Shown here one piece after another: positions 48,901-62,229 of a stretch of 64,000 bases of DNA (within the stretch, counting starts at the first letter, position 1; each line of letters opens with the position of its first letter). The notes below the pieces were generated by a model. That model saw nothing but the letters and a program-made list of their open reading frames with translations, was not told the DNA's origin and did not search any database. Origin of the DNA: Zasmidium citrigriseum (lineage: Eukaryota > Ascomycota > Dothideomycetes > Mycosphaerellales > Mycosphaerellaceae); NCBI GenBank assembly GCA_002786025.1, contig NHNW01000036.1, positions 348,651 through 412,650 on the forward strand. The letters are read 5' to 3'. The translations under genes were made by a program, and so were the position numbers.

Positions 48901-50290
48901 AGACCGTACCGTTAGTATTAGTAGTAGGAGAGGACTCTCTCGCGCGAGGAATAAGTAGAGGTGAGCCCGTTAATAAAGTCTACGTACGAAGCGATAAGGC
49001 GGGCGAATCTATTCTAAAATTACTAGTCTCTATATTCTATCGTCGCTACCTAAGCCGTCTCTTTGTAGGTAGTAAGATATCGTATAGGTCGTCTTCTTCG
49101 GCCGCGCTATTCGTACCGTCGTGTTCCTCTTTATCGTCGATATTTTCTATACGACGCGATTCCGTAAATATACCCCGGCTACCGCCGAATATAGCTTACT
49201 ATTAGAAGAGGGGGGACGGGAGTACTAATATCTAGTTCTAGTTATCGCGGAAAGCGATAAAAGCGAGAAGGTCTTCTTATTCTATACTAGGATTAAGATT
49301 GTTATAGAGGTCGTTTAGTATCGCTACGATATTACTAGTATTTAGGACGGCGACCTTATATAATATCGGTAAGATATAGAACATTATCTAATCCTTACCT
49401 ATATTATAGGCTTCCGAGTTAAAAAGGTTAGTACGAAGTATAGGCTTATATAGGACGTAGAACTAAGCGATACTAATCTTCTTAGAAGTAAAGCGCTAGA
49501 CATTGTCGTCCCTAAGCTCTAGAGTTACTACGAGTAAGTTAAGGTCTTAAAGTAGCGTCTTTTCGACTTAGTATACGATCTAGCCCCTAAGATTAAGCCT
49601 CCTACGCTTATTAGTTCTCGTAATAATCTCCGACCGGTTCTCTAACTCGAACCTACTACTAAAGTCGGGCGTTAGGGTAGGTAGTGCGGCTAACGTAGGT
49701 GCTAGAGTAGATCCGTTACGTCTAGGGTAAGGACCTTTAGAGCCGGGTTTAGATATAGATATTACGAAGGAGATCTAGTACTAGGTTAAAGTCTTATAAC
49801 TTAAAGGGGGGACGGTAAAGTCTCTAGACTAAATACGACTAGTATCCTAGTAGAAGCAGCTATCTCTTAGCTATTACGGTCTCGTACGGGCTATACTACT
49901 ATCGTTATAGAATAGCTCTAGGTTCTACTCGTATAGCTACTTCTCGAGAATAGCGCGCTCTTTCTTAGCGTTATAGAATAGAGAGTTATAGATATTCCAA
50001 TTAGGTATTCTAGTAGGCTTTAACTATAGAAATAAGGCGATAGTATCGATATATATATCCTATATATCCTTCGCTTTATCTAGCGTCTAGCCCTAGAGGG
50101 TACGATACGTCTCGTAGAGCCTATTAGATTTACGCTCTAAGAACTCGCGGAGGGTCTTCTTAGTCTATTTTAAGGGCTCGATACCGAATAGATTTAAGGG
50201 CGCTATGTTAGCGAGCGCGGACAATAGCGGGGCGAATAAGGGTAAGACTATACTAATATTAGTTAGAGACGAGACGGAACCGTTTCGTGT
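45920..50290 (-). pseudogene. RIP-degraded SNF2-like helicase protein, copy A
   Basis: A minus-strand frame of about 4.4 kb (some 1,450 residues) is broken by RIP stops only. The N-terminal third (50,290-49,200) is helical and unrecognised (FLERKSNRLYETYRTL). A low-complexity linker with an 8-residue repeat (SAALKSTV) follows at 48,657-48,725. The helicase part reads: motif I near 48,170 as TIDIGVGKTYTSIAII (Walker A GVGKT); motif II near 47,545 as GAIFIDEIYKHIKYL (DEAH-like); and the C-terminal RecA lobe to about 46,100, ending with SSRLNRNRPIQLVEF and a charged loop. The GxGKT plus DExH layout and lobe spacing fit SNF2/SWI2-type superfamily 2 ATPases. A second copy lies about 7 kb to the right. 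A role in transposition or in chromatin is inference. Confidence 0.6.
48657..48725. repeat. 24-bp tandem repeat inside SNF2 copy A
   Basis: GACTTTAACGCCGCGGATAC with CGTA closes an exact 24-bp unit, at 48,657, 48,681 and 48,705 (the last partial). In the helicase sense it encodes an 8-residue repeat, so array changes keep the frame. Copy B has a related, more diverged array at about 55,655-55,745. Confidence 0.85.
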
Positions 50291-50299
50291 AAGACGGGT

Positions 50300-50870
50300 A
50301 TAATATACGCTCTTAGATTAATTGTTACGGTAGCGGCGGTGCCGCTAGGTTAACTACGAGGGCCTACGACTTAATAAACGTTGGGCGCGCATAGCGGCGG
50401 CTTCCCTTTTAAATATAAGAAAGCGAATCGTACGGTAGGACTAGAAATCGTGTCGCTCTTAGTATTAATAGTAGTAGGCGGGATAGCGGAGCAGCGGGTA
50501 TTGTTTTAGCGGCGTTTACTCGCTTATCTAAGCGAGGTGCGCCGATAAATATCCCTAGGCGGGGTTATTAGGAGGGGTTAGAGATTAAGAGCGGCGTAAA
50601 GGCTAGCGCGCCGTTAAATTAAGCGCGGCGTTACATACGGCGTTAAACGTATATATTAACGACTAAGGCGGGCACGTAAGTCGCCCTAAGTAAGCTAAGG
50701 TATACTAAACTAATACCTCTAAGAGTAAGAGCTCTAAAGTAACGGAATTAAATTAGCAATATTCTCGAGATCCGTACATAGCTAGATATACTTACTTAGG
50801 GACGGCTTAGGAGCATATAGTCCTATTCTTATATAGTATAGGGGGGTGTTAGGATCTAATTATAGCCTCT
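50300..50870. repeat. Right end of SNF2 unit A, shared with unit B
   Basis: It contains GC-rich words (GGCTAGCGCGCCGTTAAATT, AGCGCGGCGTTACATACGGC). The block CTTACTTAGGGACGGCTTAG at 50,791 is followed by GAGCATATAGTCCTATTCTT and TATATAGTATA. The same block recurs at about 57,790-57,850. It probably marks the promoter-proximal end of each unit. Confidence 0.7.
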
Positions 50871-53050
50871 GTCCTACTACTATACTTAACGGCGATAACG
50901 TTTATATCTAATACCGTTTCTTCGTACTATATACGGCTCCTACTTACACGGATATATATGTACGAATTCCCTATATATCCTCTTTATCTCTTATAATATA
51001 CCTTATCTCGTAACCGTTTTTTAAGTAGTAGTACTCGTATCTAATATAATTCGACGATATTAATACTCTATAATATCGAGGGTACTTATACTTTCTATAC
51101 TCTATCTATATATAGATATAGATTATAATACCTTATTTAGTAACGTTAATCCCGTTAATACGTAGACTCGATCTCGGCTAGTATAGCTAGTCTCGAGATA
51201 AGATCGTGCGGAGACCGTACTATAGACGATTACTTAGTCTTCGAGATACTTCTTATTATATATAGTTCCTAATCCGATAGTTATACGTATCTCTAGGCGT
51301 TCCGTATCGATCCTATTATTTAACGGGTCGGGTTATAGCTAGACTCTACGTAATATAGTATTCGATATACTATCGACATATTCGGATACCGTACTCTTAG
51401 ATAGCGACGATATAAGTTTTAATACCGTATACGTAGTATAGTCGGAGTATACGTTCGATAAAATAGACTACGAGACCGTTAGTAGCAGAATTCGTACGAG
51501 ACTTACAGATATCGTTAACGGTCTAATAGGTATATAAATCCCTATCTAATCCGCGAGCGTATCTACGCTAATCTCTAATATTTAACAAGCGGCTGCCGTA
51601 CGATATATACTAATAGTAGAGCAGATATAACGCGTAAGGAGGAGATAATATTATTGTCTAAGAAGGTAACTTCCGTTACTAGATATAGAAACGGAATAGT
51701 AGCTCTCCGAGCTAGCCTAATCCGCGTACCCGCGTCGACTTCACGCGCCGAGTTATAGGCGCGTGAAGTTAACGCCGTATAAGTCCTTCGACGATAATCT
51801 ATAATACGGTCCTTAATTAACCCCTTAGCCGTTCTAAAAGAGATAATAAGATTTAAGAATATAACATTATTAAGGACTTTAACAGTATTATCCGTAGCTA
51901 ATATATATATACTACTACGACTACTGCCTTCTATAATCCGGCTCGTCTGCCTCTTCTAACTTACAACTAAGTATTACAATAGCGTATCGATCTAGAACAG
52001 ATATTATATATAAACGGCCGGGTAAAAAATAAGTCCTTTAACGCTACAAAAAGATATATAGCCTCTCCGACTAGCGTTCGAGGCAAGGCTACCGCAAAAA
52101 GAGACCTATTTCTAGTCGATCTTAGTTATAATAAGGTAGGGTACTAAACCTGTCTTAGATAGATACGCTTACTTAGTCCGAAGCTACTGCCTATATAGCT
52201 ATGTCGGTACTAGAGTAGCTACACTATCCTTAAGGCCTAGTTCCTAACGTGCTATAACCGTTAGCGACTTCTTATTAGTAGAAGACGAGGTTTTTAGATT
52301 CAATCGTTACTGTTTAAGCCGGTTAGATATTAAAAAGAACAGATAAGGGTGAAGAGAGTATAAAAAAGCGAGGTAGACTAGGTCGAAGAAGCGTATATTA
52401 AAGGATATAGCGGGCCTATCTACCCCGTAGGGTGTAACTATACTATAGCTACGCCTATTTAACGCTACTCTATCGCCTAATTAGCGTATTGTAATTAGTA
52501 AAAGAGAGGGCGATATACTCGTTTATAAAAGTATAGTAGAGTATCCGTTAAGGTAAAATAGTAGAGGTATAGGGGAGTGCAAAATTAAAGGCGTACAACG
52601 ATCGTATATCGTATCGTTCGTAGCCTTATTAATATATCTCTCTTAACGGAGTAAAAAGAGAAAGCCTAGACCTCCTATTACGCTAATACTCGAGCTTACA
52701 CCTCCTTTTCCCCTATACTAGAATCGTTATATTAGGGCGGTTCGGCTATACGCCTTTGCCCTATATACTATTCGACCTATATAGGGTAGTAATCCTCCTA
52801 ATTAGTTAATACGGATTTTGGGTTATATATATACCCTATATAGTAATACTATCGTCTATAACGTCGAAGCTCTACGATACTATCTTATAAATTAATATAG
52901 TATCGACGTTACTAGCTAGAGTAGCTTAACGGCGCGCGAAGCTTAGATATTCGCGGCGCGTAGATAGAAATTACGCGGCCGTACTAACACCGTAATAACT
53001 TTTCTATACTAAACATTTAATATTCAAAATAAGTATCGTTCGTATTAGTA
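50871..53050. other. Spacer between SNF2 copies
   Basis: No gene is supported in this 2.2 kb. It contains a strong hairpin (51,738-51,769) and CGGCGCGCGAAGCTT/GCGGCGCGTAG words near 52,925-52,965. It has somewhat more CA/TG than the gag-pol region, so RIP was less complete or the sequence changed later. Confidence 0.4.
51738..51769. repeat. GC-rich perfect hairpin, 12-bp arms
   Basis: ACTTCACGCGCC and GGCGCGTGAAGT form perfect arms around an 8-nt loop. Unusually for this zone, the arms retain CA and TG (TCACG, GTGAA). It lies in the spacer between the SNF2 copies. Confidence 0.85.
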
Positions 53051-53079
53051 CGTACTACACTTAATCTATATACTTATCC

Positions 53080-56000
53080 TTCTCTCTCGCTTACTTAAGC
53101 CTTTAAGTTGTTAAAGACTGCCCTCTAAGACTTGTATTACTCCGTTAATACTAGCCCTATCCGAAACTAGTTATATACGCTAACTAGACGAAAGCTCTCC
53201 GTCTACTCTACTAGCTAGATAGATCGGTAACGAGACAGACAGCTAGCGACCTATATATCCGCTCCTATATCCTAAGAACTATCTACCTACACGACGATAT
53301 TAGCTAGAGTAAGGTTAACCTCGACTCTAAAGTTCGAGATATATCCGACGAGGAGGAAAGGCGTATTATATCGTCCCTTATTACTAGGCGTTATAGTACG
53401 AAACGCTTTAAGCTTACTAATATTAGTATCTTTAGCTCGCTGCCCGCCGTCCTATTCTATTACTACAAAACAACTCGTATCCGATAATATCTCTAGCTCG
53501 ACTCGATTGTTAACTATATATTTAATTATAAGTTTAATTAGCTAGAAGTTGAATAACGTATATACTACGATTATAATCTTGCGCTTTCGACCTCTACTAA
53601 TATCCTACTCGCGGATAGCGCGTATAATCCGCTAAATAGTCTTACCGCTAGTTATCGTATAGAGGTACGGCGTAACCTTATCTAGTAGGCCCGACTAGCT
53701 AGGATTATCGCTAATAGCCTCTTTAGCAATATCGCCGGCCTTAAACTTCGCGCGCTTAGTTAGGTAAGTCTTACGGGCCTTAATCTTCTTCTAGATCTTC
53801 TACTAGTCCTTCTTGCCGTAGTCTCCGAGCTCCTTCGCTAATTCGTCGTCTTCGCGCGCCTACGTCGCTAACTCTAGCTACAGTTAGATAATATTCTATT
53901 TCTCTACGGTAGCCGAGAAGGCGCTAAAGTCGTATAAACGCTAATCGCTATTAAAGGTCTCTCGAAGAGTATTAGCGATATCCTATAGCTACTTTATATA
54001 GAGGTCGAAGTAGGAGTTCGTCGGGAAATCGAGACAGGTTTAGGGTTTATTTAGTATGTTTAGATCCTATATATCTTACTAGTCGATATAGATAAACGAT
54101 TACTATAGCTATCGGGTGTATACCTCTCGCTACTCGGTTATACTTACGAAGACGTTAAGCGTAGGCAGTCTCCCGCCGTCGGTCTATTTGTCCGCTTCTT
54201 TAAGCTTAGCGACGATAACTTACGTAGGCTAGGCAATTATACCCTATATAGTATTTACTACTATATCCCTCGTCTAGCCGACTACCTAGGGTTTTAGCGA
54301 GACTATCTTCTAATTATTAGTATTATTAGAGTAGCGATTTAGTGTAGCTACTTTATATATAGGATACGAGATAGTCGGGTCTGTCTTATCTCGGATATTA
54401 TAATACCGTGTCGTAGTAGCTAATACGATAGGGAAGACGTAGGTAGGCCGTAAAGCTAGAGTAGAGCTAATACTAATAAGAGATAGAAATCCTAGTAGAG
54501 TATCGAGTGTCTTCGTAAAGACCTAACTATAAGACTTAATTAAGTAGAATTCGTCGATAATAGCGGCACCGTAGACGCCGTCGATCGGTCTAGGCTCCTC
54601 TTCGCCGGTCGAATAATCTGTCGTCGTAATAAACTTATAGGCGCTATCCTTAGAAGTAATAATAATGTTATCGCCGTACTATAGTATAGCCCTCCGTACT
54701 AGTCGGCCTACCGTATCGATAGAGATATTTGCACTATATATCGCCTGAATCCTAACTCGACCGTCCTCGTCGACTCTATCCGAAAGGCCCTCGGCGTGTT
54801 CTCGTATCTTAGGCGTCTCGTACTCTTATAGTAGCGAACTAGTCTAATAATATACCCGGAACTTTATATACTTAGATATCTATAGTTCTAGGTTTTTGTT
54901 AACCGCGATAATAATAAAACGGGTTTAAGGCTCGCTATACTTTAAAATGTCCTTAACCTATTAACGCGGACTATAGATTCTAGACGCTACAAGTAGAGTT
55001 ATACCTAGGCGAACGACTAGCTCGTATTCCGTTAGAAATCCGATATCGTAGCGTCTTACGTAACTATCGTCTCTAATTACCTTATCCTCTAGAAGTATAT
55101 TAGAAGTAAAGCTATACTATGCCCTATTTAGAGTAAGGATCTTTATTACTAACACCGTAACGCAGATCTTATTAGACCCTAGTTCTATGTCTATAATAAC
55201 CTATAGCTAGCTACGAGCTAGTGTACCGAGTATCTAGGTAGCGATATATATTTAGTATAGGCGGATACCCGTCGTCGTAGTCTAGCCTATAATAAAACAC
55301 ACCGACTCTAGATTGTCGTCGTCTAGGTTAAAGCTAAAGAAAGGGTAGACCTTCTCGCGCTAGAACGTAGGATCTATCTAATAAAGCGCTTTCGTTATAA
55401 CCCTAGGTTCTCTAGTCTCTAGGCGCCTAGACAGCTATTCTACTTTAATAGGTGGCTCCGATAAGGGTAGGGCGCTAGTATCGAATATCGGCTTCTCCTT
55501 AGGTATTCGTATTATCGGCATAGTACTACTAATATATTAGAGATATCGGGCGAACTCCTTACTAAATCGCTATTCGCTTAGCGACTTAACTTCGAACTAC
55601 CTAAGTACTCGTACAAACGGACGATCCTCCTTTAACACTACGTGTCTCGTAGACTTTAACGCCGCTAGATTAGTAGACTTTAACGCCGCGCCTCTCGCGG
55701 ACCTTAACGCTACTAGATTAGTAGGCTTTAACGCCGCGGACACTATAAGCTATAACTATATAGGTGTAACTAACTATAACCGCGCGGGAGTAGTTAATGC
55801 GCCGTTAATCGTTAGCGCGGGAGATACTATTAATTATGTCGTATCTAACGCTGCTCTATCCCCTTTTCGACTAGTACTATTCCTATAGTTCGGGACACGA
55901 GGATCTATAGTCGCGGTACCTACCGTAGTTATTACACGTATTCTAGGACGTTAATCTTACTAAAGAGGGCGTCGAGGGGTTAGAGAAGTCGAGAACGTCC

Positions 56001-57300
56001 GCCTAACTAAAGTAATTTAGCGCAGTGCTAGGTCTAGTCGTTCGTCTTTGTTTAGAAGTAGTATTAGCTCGTCTATATCGAGTTAAGTTAACTCGCGGAT
56101 ATCCTCTATAGATATATCGTCTTCTCTAAAGTCAAAGTAACTTCTAAATCTTTCGAATTTAGTCCGCTAGGTTCTAATACGGTGTAAGAGTCTACGTATC
56201 GTATTATGTTCTATATTCGATACTATAAAAGCGGCTATATTTCGATCCTAAATACATAGATCTAGAAGGCGGTATAAATCGTTTAGTATAGCCCGGATAT
56301 AGCTACTATTTCGGACGGGGATAGCGTTTCTAGTCTAGTTAATATAGAACAGAGTATAATCGGCTAGTATATAGATAGCTTCGGTATTAAATAAATCGGT
56401 AGACGTTATCCTTTTAGTAGGGTTAAAGAACTATAAGATACCGATCCGGCTAGAATATCGCTACCGAACAATTTCGCCCTCGAACTCTAGTAGTAGTATA
56501 ATAAGGTTACAATCGAGGAGTATAGGCTTTATAGACTAAGCTAGTATTTCGCCCTACTTACTTAGCTAACTACGCTTGCGGCTACTCGTAGTTATCTCTC
56601 TAAAGTTCGTATCTATCCCTAAACTACTAACAGACCGCGGAACGATAGTATTACTAGCTAACGACGTCGTTAAGGGTCGTCGTAACATTAGAGTATAGAA
56701 GCGATTACTTAAACCATTACTAGTAGTAGACGGACGGCTACTAGTCGGTAGTATCTAGCGAGTAGTCTCCTCCTTAATAAGGATATTCTCTTTACGGCGC
56801 TCTTTACTACGGATAAAGGCTAACTACGCCTAGATAATTGTCTTATACTTAGGACGCTCGTAGTTAGGACAATCCGCCGACCGAGTAGAATCCTATCTAA
56901 ATAAGCTATCCTATAGCTATATTAGTCTCTTCCGGGTAGAGTCGCTATAGCCGAAGAATAGATATAGGTGCTTCTCGTATAGTTTATTCTCGGCTATTAT
57001 ACGCGGATCGTTAGCTAGTAAAGAAGACGTATAGTATAGAAGCGACATACTCGCTCCGCCGCCGTGTCTGCCTAATATATCTCTAGTAATATTATATGTA
57101 TCGGTGAATTCTATATTAGTCTATCCGAATATAGCGCGATACGTCCGTAGATATGAATTATTATTACCCTTAAGGAAAGCTATCCAAGTAGCGTAGTCCT
57201 AATTTTAGGGAGGATCCCGAAAACTAGACAGATAGCTACTACCCTATATAGAACTTATAATAGGCGACGGCAGAGTTTAATAGGATAACTAAGGAATAGA
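53080..57300 (-). pseudogene. RIP-degraded SNF2-like helicase protein, copy B
   Basis: This is a second minus-strand copy, colinear with copy A at an offset of about 7.0-7.07 kb. The DNA shares blocks such as CTAGACGAAAGCTCTCCGT (46,111 and 53,184). The N-terminal region matches A in protein terms (KLYEKHLYLFFGYSDS against the A equivalent near 49,930). Motif II near 54,550 reads GAAIIDEFYLIKS. The motif I region near 55,190 reads IELGSNKICVTVLV, so the Walker A Gly is replaced and the box is not intact. A linker array related to the 24-bp repeat of A lies at about 55,655-55,745. Divergence from A exceeds what RIP transitions explain, so the duplication or family split looks old. Confidence 0.55.
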
Positions 57301-59850
57301 CTATACTTCTATTAGTTCTAGTCGAAGTAATAGGCCCGCGATTAAAACGGTCGAGATATACTAGTTTAGTTACTTTCTTGTTAGAGCGGCGGACGCGCCT
57401 ACTAGGAAAGGGAGAATACGACCGGATAGACGGCGTCGCTAGAAGACGGCGGCGTTATTATAGCGGTAGCGAATACGTAATATAATCGCCGAATAGAATA
57501 AGGGTCGAGATATCCGATAGCGATAGGCGTAATATACGCAATTAGGTGTTATATTAGTAAGCGGTTTGCCTAAACAAAACAAAACATAGTATATACTAAG
57601 CCCCGCGCGGGCAGGTACGTAAAAGGCTTAACGGCGCGCGAGAAAGTAAGTATACGCCGCGTAAAGTAAGTAACGCCGCCCTAACTCTAGCCGTATATAT
57701 AATAGGCTCGAGTAAGCTAACGGATAGCTCAATTATACGATTAGCAGAATTTCTCAAGTAGCTGTAATAAGAGTAGGGTATATACTAGCTTACTTACTAA
57801 GGGACGGCTTAGGAGTATATAGTTCTACTCTTATACTATATAGGAGAATCTAGGACATAGTCCCTTCGGATATCCTATTACTATACTAGCTCTAGAAGAT
57901 AGCTATATCTAGGTCTGTTTTATTAGGCCGAAGTAGATACTAGCCTCTATAGATATATTCCTATCCTCGCTCTTAAGCTAGACCCTACTATATACTATCT
58001 AAAATCGTAGCCGTTTATCGTTCTTTTCGCCGTCTTAGTATAAATCTAGTAAGATATAGGCTTCGTACTCGAAGGCGGGTATAGGTATTAGTAGAGAAGG
58101 TGTTAGCTACGGTTATTATGTATAGCGCGTCCACGAAGGACGTAATATTATTACTAAGTATAAACGGTCCGCCTACGGTAAAAGCCCCGATTAGACGATA
58201 TTAACCCTAAGAAACCCTTAGGATTAATAGAAATCACTCCGATCGAAGAGACTACACTATCTATAGTCGAGTCTAGATAGATATACGTATCTTTTCTCGT
58301 TAGTATAGCATAAGAAACCGAGCCTATTAATGTTAGTAGCCTTATTAACCCCGGAAACGTTAGTCTCTACGAGTTATAGGCGTTTAATCTATAGTGCTAC
58401 GCTTTTAGATATATAGATTATTCCGACTACCTTAGAAATAATATACTAGGAGAATTAGATAAGTATAAAAAGGGAGTAAAAAGACTAAGGATTATAGAGT
58501 TTCTTCCGATTTCAACCTATCTACGCTAGTAAGACTAAAGTAGATATAGAGTCCGATACTAGCACAAATAGTAAGATCGTTCTATAAGATTATCTATAAC
58601 AAGGTTAAGAGTAGTAAAAAGTCGCTATAGTATCTTTCTCTATCTCCTCCTCTTACTAGTAGAAAGCGAGACTATTAGTTTTAATAATATATGCTTAATA
58701 CGGTTATATGTAACAAAACGTAGCCCTATTAACGTTACAAAAAGATACGGAGGCTAACCCTTTAACGGAAGGATTTAAATAGACATATATATCTATAGTC
58801 TCTCGCCTACTAATTAGACTATAAGGATATAGCGATAACTACGAGCGTCTAGTAACTCTAAAACCCGGAGCCTCTTCCGGTCGGTTATTCGTTTCGTTAG
58901 TATAGACAGACTTATTAAAATAGTTATACGGGCGCCTGGAGCTATAAGACTATAAGGTACCTATTAACGAAACGTATAACCGACTATAAGAGGCACCGTA
59001 AGTCGGAGCTACTAAACGCTCGTATCTCTAGTATATCCTCGTAGGCTAATAGTCCTTCTTTTTACCTTCCGACTACTTAAAACTATTTATTTTTAGACGT
59101 CCCTAAGTTGTTAAGTTATACGTAGCGAATTAAGACGATTACTACCGAGAGAATTAATAGGCGGATAAGTTAAACAAATATCCGGCTAAGCTAGAAACCT
59201 TTTATATATCGAACAGTGTACTATATTAGCTTATTATCTACCGTAGCGAGCTTATCTTCGGTACTAATTTGAAACTATTATAGCCCTTTCGAACCATAAA
59301 CGCCTAAAGCTAATTAATTACGCCTTCTAGTATAGTAACCCGTATCTATAAAGCGCGGAATTCTATAACGTTAACTTCGTTCGGCCGTTCTACCTCGATA
59401 ACCGAAGACAACGTAGGCGAGTTATTAATAACAGCGTAGCGGGGACGCAGCTATAGAGTCTTTCTACCTCTTATATAAACGCGACGGAGGGACGGCGGTA
59501 TAACGCTTCGTCGTAGTCGAATAGGAGTAGTTGTCTAAATTATAGTAGGAGGCGGGTTACTATTAGACTCTAAACCGAGCAAATCTACGACTCGAGCGTT
59601 AGTATATTAATACTAGTAATACGTTAGTTTAGTTATATTACTTAGTAAGTATTCAAAATCGATATATAACTTACTAGTATAATAAAGGGTCGTTTAGACA
59701 GATAACACGAATATTAGTACTAAGTTAGTATAGGTGTTAATAGAGAAGATAGATAGCGCGCCGTAAAGTTCGAGCTTAACGCGGCGTATAGGCCGCGTAA
59801 ACGCGAGTTTACGCGGGGATTCGCGCTAAAACTCGACACTAGTCCTATTT
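57301..59850. other. Spacer right of SNF2 copy B
   Basis: About 2.5 kb. It holds the unit-end block (about 57,790-57,850), GC-rich words near 57,600-57,690 (CGGCGCGCGAG, ACGCCGCGTAAAG) and a perfect hairpin at 59,793-59,816. ACGTTACAAAAAGATACGG near 58,733 resembles ACGCTACAAAAAGATATAT near 52,040, suggesting that the spacers are related too. No gene is supported. Confidence 0.4.
59793..59816. repeat. GC-rich perfect hairpin, 10-bp arms
   Basis: CCGCGTAAAC and GTTTACGCGG form perfect arms around a 4-nt loop (GCGA). It is surrounded by CGCGCCGTAAAG and AACGCGGCGTA words and lies just upstream of the next plus-strand remnant. Confidence 0.85.
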
Positions 59851-59879
59851 AAGTAGAGGTAAATAATACGTATCCGCGC

Positions 59880-62100
59880 GATCCCGTTCTATAATAAGCT
59901 CTTACTCGCGCCTAATACTGCCTCTTCTACGTCCTCTACTTACTACTCGATTCCCTTCCTAGCTAACCCTATTATTTACTATATAAGCGTTAATAGCCGC
60001 AGCTCGTCTATAATATATAATAGCTAATACCTTACTCTGTATTATCTACTCCGACGACTCTAACGACTACGTCGACGACGAATTATTCGTCGACGACGGA
60101 AGAGACTCTAATATTAACGACGAGTCGGAGGGTGAAAGCGAGGACGAGCTCGTCTATAGTTATATCGCCCCTACGGTCCGAGTAACTAACGTCTATACAT
60201 ATTAGTAACTAGCTTATTAGCGTACGACTAATCGAATTATAGGTCTACGAAGGTTATAGTCGATAGAAGCGCAAGTATTAGTCTTCTAGACGGTTATCTC
60301 GCCCGGCTAACACGTAACACTCGTAACGAGACGGCCTAAGAATAAAGAAACACAAGGCTAGCGGTCGTAACTAGTATTTATCGCAAAGTAGCGTTCTATC
60401 TACGGATACCGTAGCACTATTAACCGCGACTAGTTAAAAGACACGCAAATAGCGTCTAGAGCCCTACTAGTAATATATCTACGACGAGGTTTAGATAGAG
60501 TTATATACTACTCTTCTCCGAGGCGAATAGGGCTTCGACACTATAACGGTACTACTCGAAAACGACGTTAACTTTATTAATATAATCGTTCGATAATAGT
60601 AAGATATCTGGAATACTAAGGCTAAGATCGAAGGCAATATCGAATAGATACTAAAGAAGCTAGATAGTAAATACATAGTTATAGTATATTTAATATCGCT
60701 ACTATAGTATAGAACTAACGATATATAAACCTAGTTTCGAGACAGGATACGTTAGTGTCGGAACAACGTAAACGACAAGATTAAAGACAGGATGCTTACT
60801 AAGGCCGTGTTTCGAGAAAAGACTCTAGTATAATAAGAATAGGTAGTAAAGTAGCTAGATAATAGCGCCTCGTTCGAACACCTACCTAGAAAACCGGTAT
60901 ATATAGCTACTAATATAGTAGGGCCTACTAACGGAAGTAATAGTAAGCTCGATATTTAACGCCGCTAATTATCGACTGTATTAATTATACTTTCTATTTA
61001 GGTAAGGGTATCGGCGACCGAATCTATACCCGGCTACGATAGTAAACCGTTAACGAGTTTATACTACTATCGGTCGTTACGACGATACATATCTAGTTAC
61101 GGAGGTTTAAGCGTAGCCCTACGCGTCCGATTGCAAAAGGTGTCGTATAGGAGAAGTTTAACTTAAGTAAGGCTAATATCTGTTTAGTAATAAAGAGAAA
61201 CAGATAGAATATATACCCTACCTAGTAGAGATAGACGATCTTAGCCGAGGTAACGAGGCGAGTCTTTAGTAAGGTAGACGCGGACATTTACGAATAGGAA
61301 GAAGGCGATATCGACTACGCCGCTATCTAGCGGGCGACTACTCTCGATACCCTTAACGACTTCCTTAGTACGGACTAAGAAGTCGACTAAGCCCCGCCGA
61401 CGGTGTTAGAGACAACCGCCTATAGTAAGCTACCTCGAACGATTAAATAGTATAAGGCTAATATAAACTCTTATTCCGATAGCCGATTTAACTAAGGCGA
61501 TTCCTACTAGACGAGGTTCTTCCGTAGACGACGACGATAGCGGCTACTCTAGCTAACTCGACGGATCGTTACTAAGTAACCTATTGGAACTCGATAGCCC
61601 GGATCTAGAGTCCCTATTACTAGTATCTACCGTCGGAGTATAGCTATCGGCCGAGGGCCCGGTTAAGCCCTTAACGCCGACTGTAATAATAGCGGAACGG
61701 GCATATTAAGAATAGCGGTTAGTATACTATACCCGACGTAACACCTATAACGTTAATAAGATATATATATAGATCTATCTAGCTAAACGTCTAGAAGCTC
61801 GGCTTATAGGAAGAGATTAAAGGGGAAGTAAAGGCCTAAATTAGTAATCTAGAAGGGCAGTATCTGTAGTACTTTAAGGGGTATTAGCGAGTAAAGACGG
61901 GGCGTTCGAAGATAGTATAGGGCGAGACGGTGTTCGATAATAGGACTATAAGTAGGCTAAAGGAAAGGATTACTATAAAGGAGGCAGGAACGCCGTTATC
62001 TATCGTTATGTATTAGGTGCAGATAGACGGATAAGGGGATACGGACGTGTTATCTAGGTTAGTTACTTCTAATTAAACGTATATAGTATACAATATTATA
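59880..62100 (+). pseudogene. RIP-degraded unknown gene, acidic N-terminus
   Basis: A plus-strand frame reads an Asp/Glu-rich start near 60,050-60,150 (DDELFVDDGRDSNINDE), then a region legible in patches (TNRIIGLRRLQSIEAQV, RAYLR-type basic stretches). Frame is lost several times between 60,550 and 61,000, so indels beyond RIP are likely. The last third (61,840-62,050) again reads coherently (QYLQYFKGYQRVKTGRSK). I do not recognise it. The 61-codon open frame at 60,491-60,676 minus is antisense to it and is probably chance. Confidence 0.3.
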
Positions 62101-62229
62101 ATAATTATTAACTGGTTTTAATCGATAATTATAACTCCTACGAGCTAATACTACAAGTTAGAGCCTTTAAGAGTCGGACGAGTATTAACGATACGAAACA
62201 ATCTATACGATACGTATCGCTATAGGAAT

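Noticed and set aside
60491..60676. 61-codon open frame as a gene
   Set aside because: Ile/Leu/Ser/Tyr-rich translation typical of RIP composition, antisense to a coding-like remnant, no start context.
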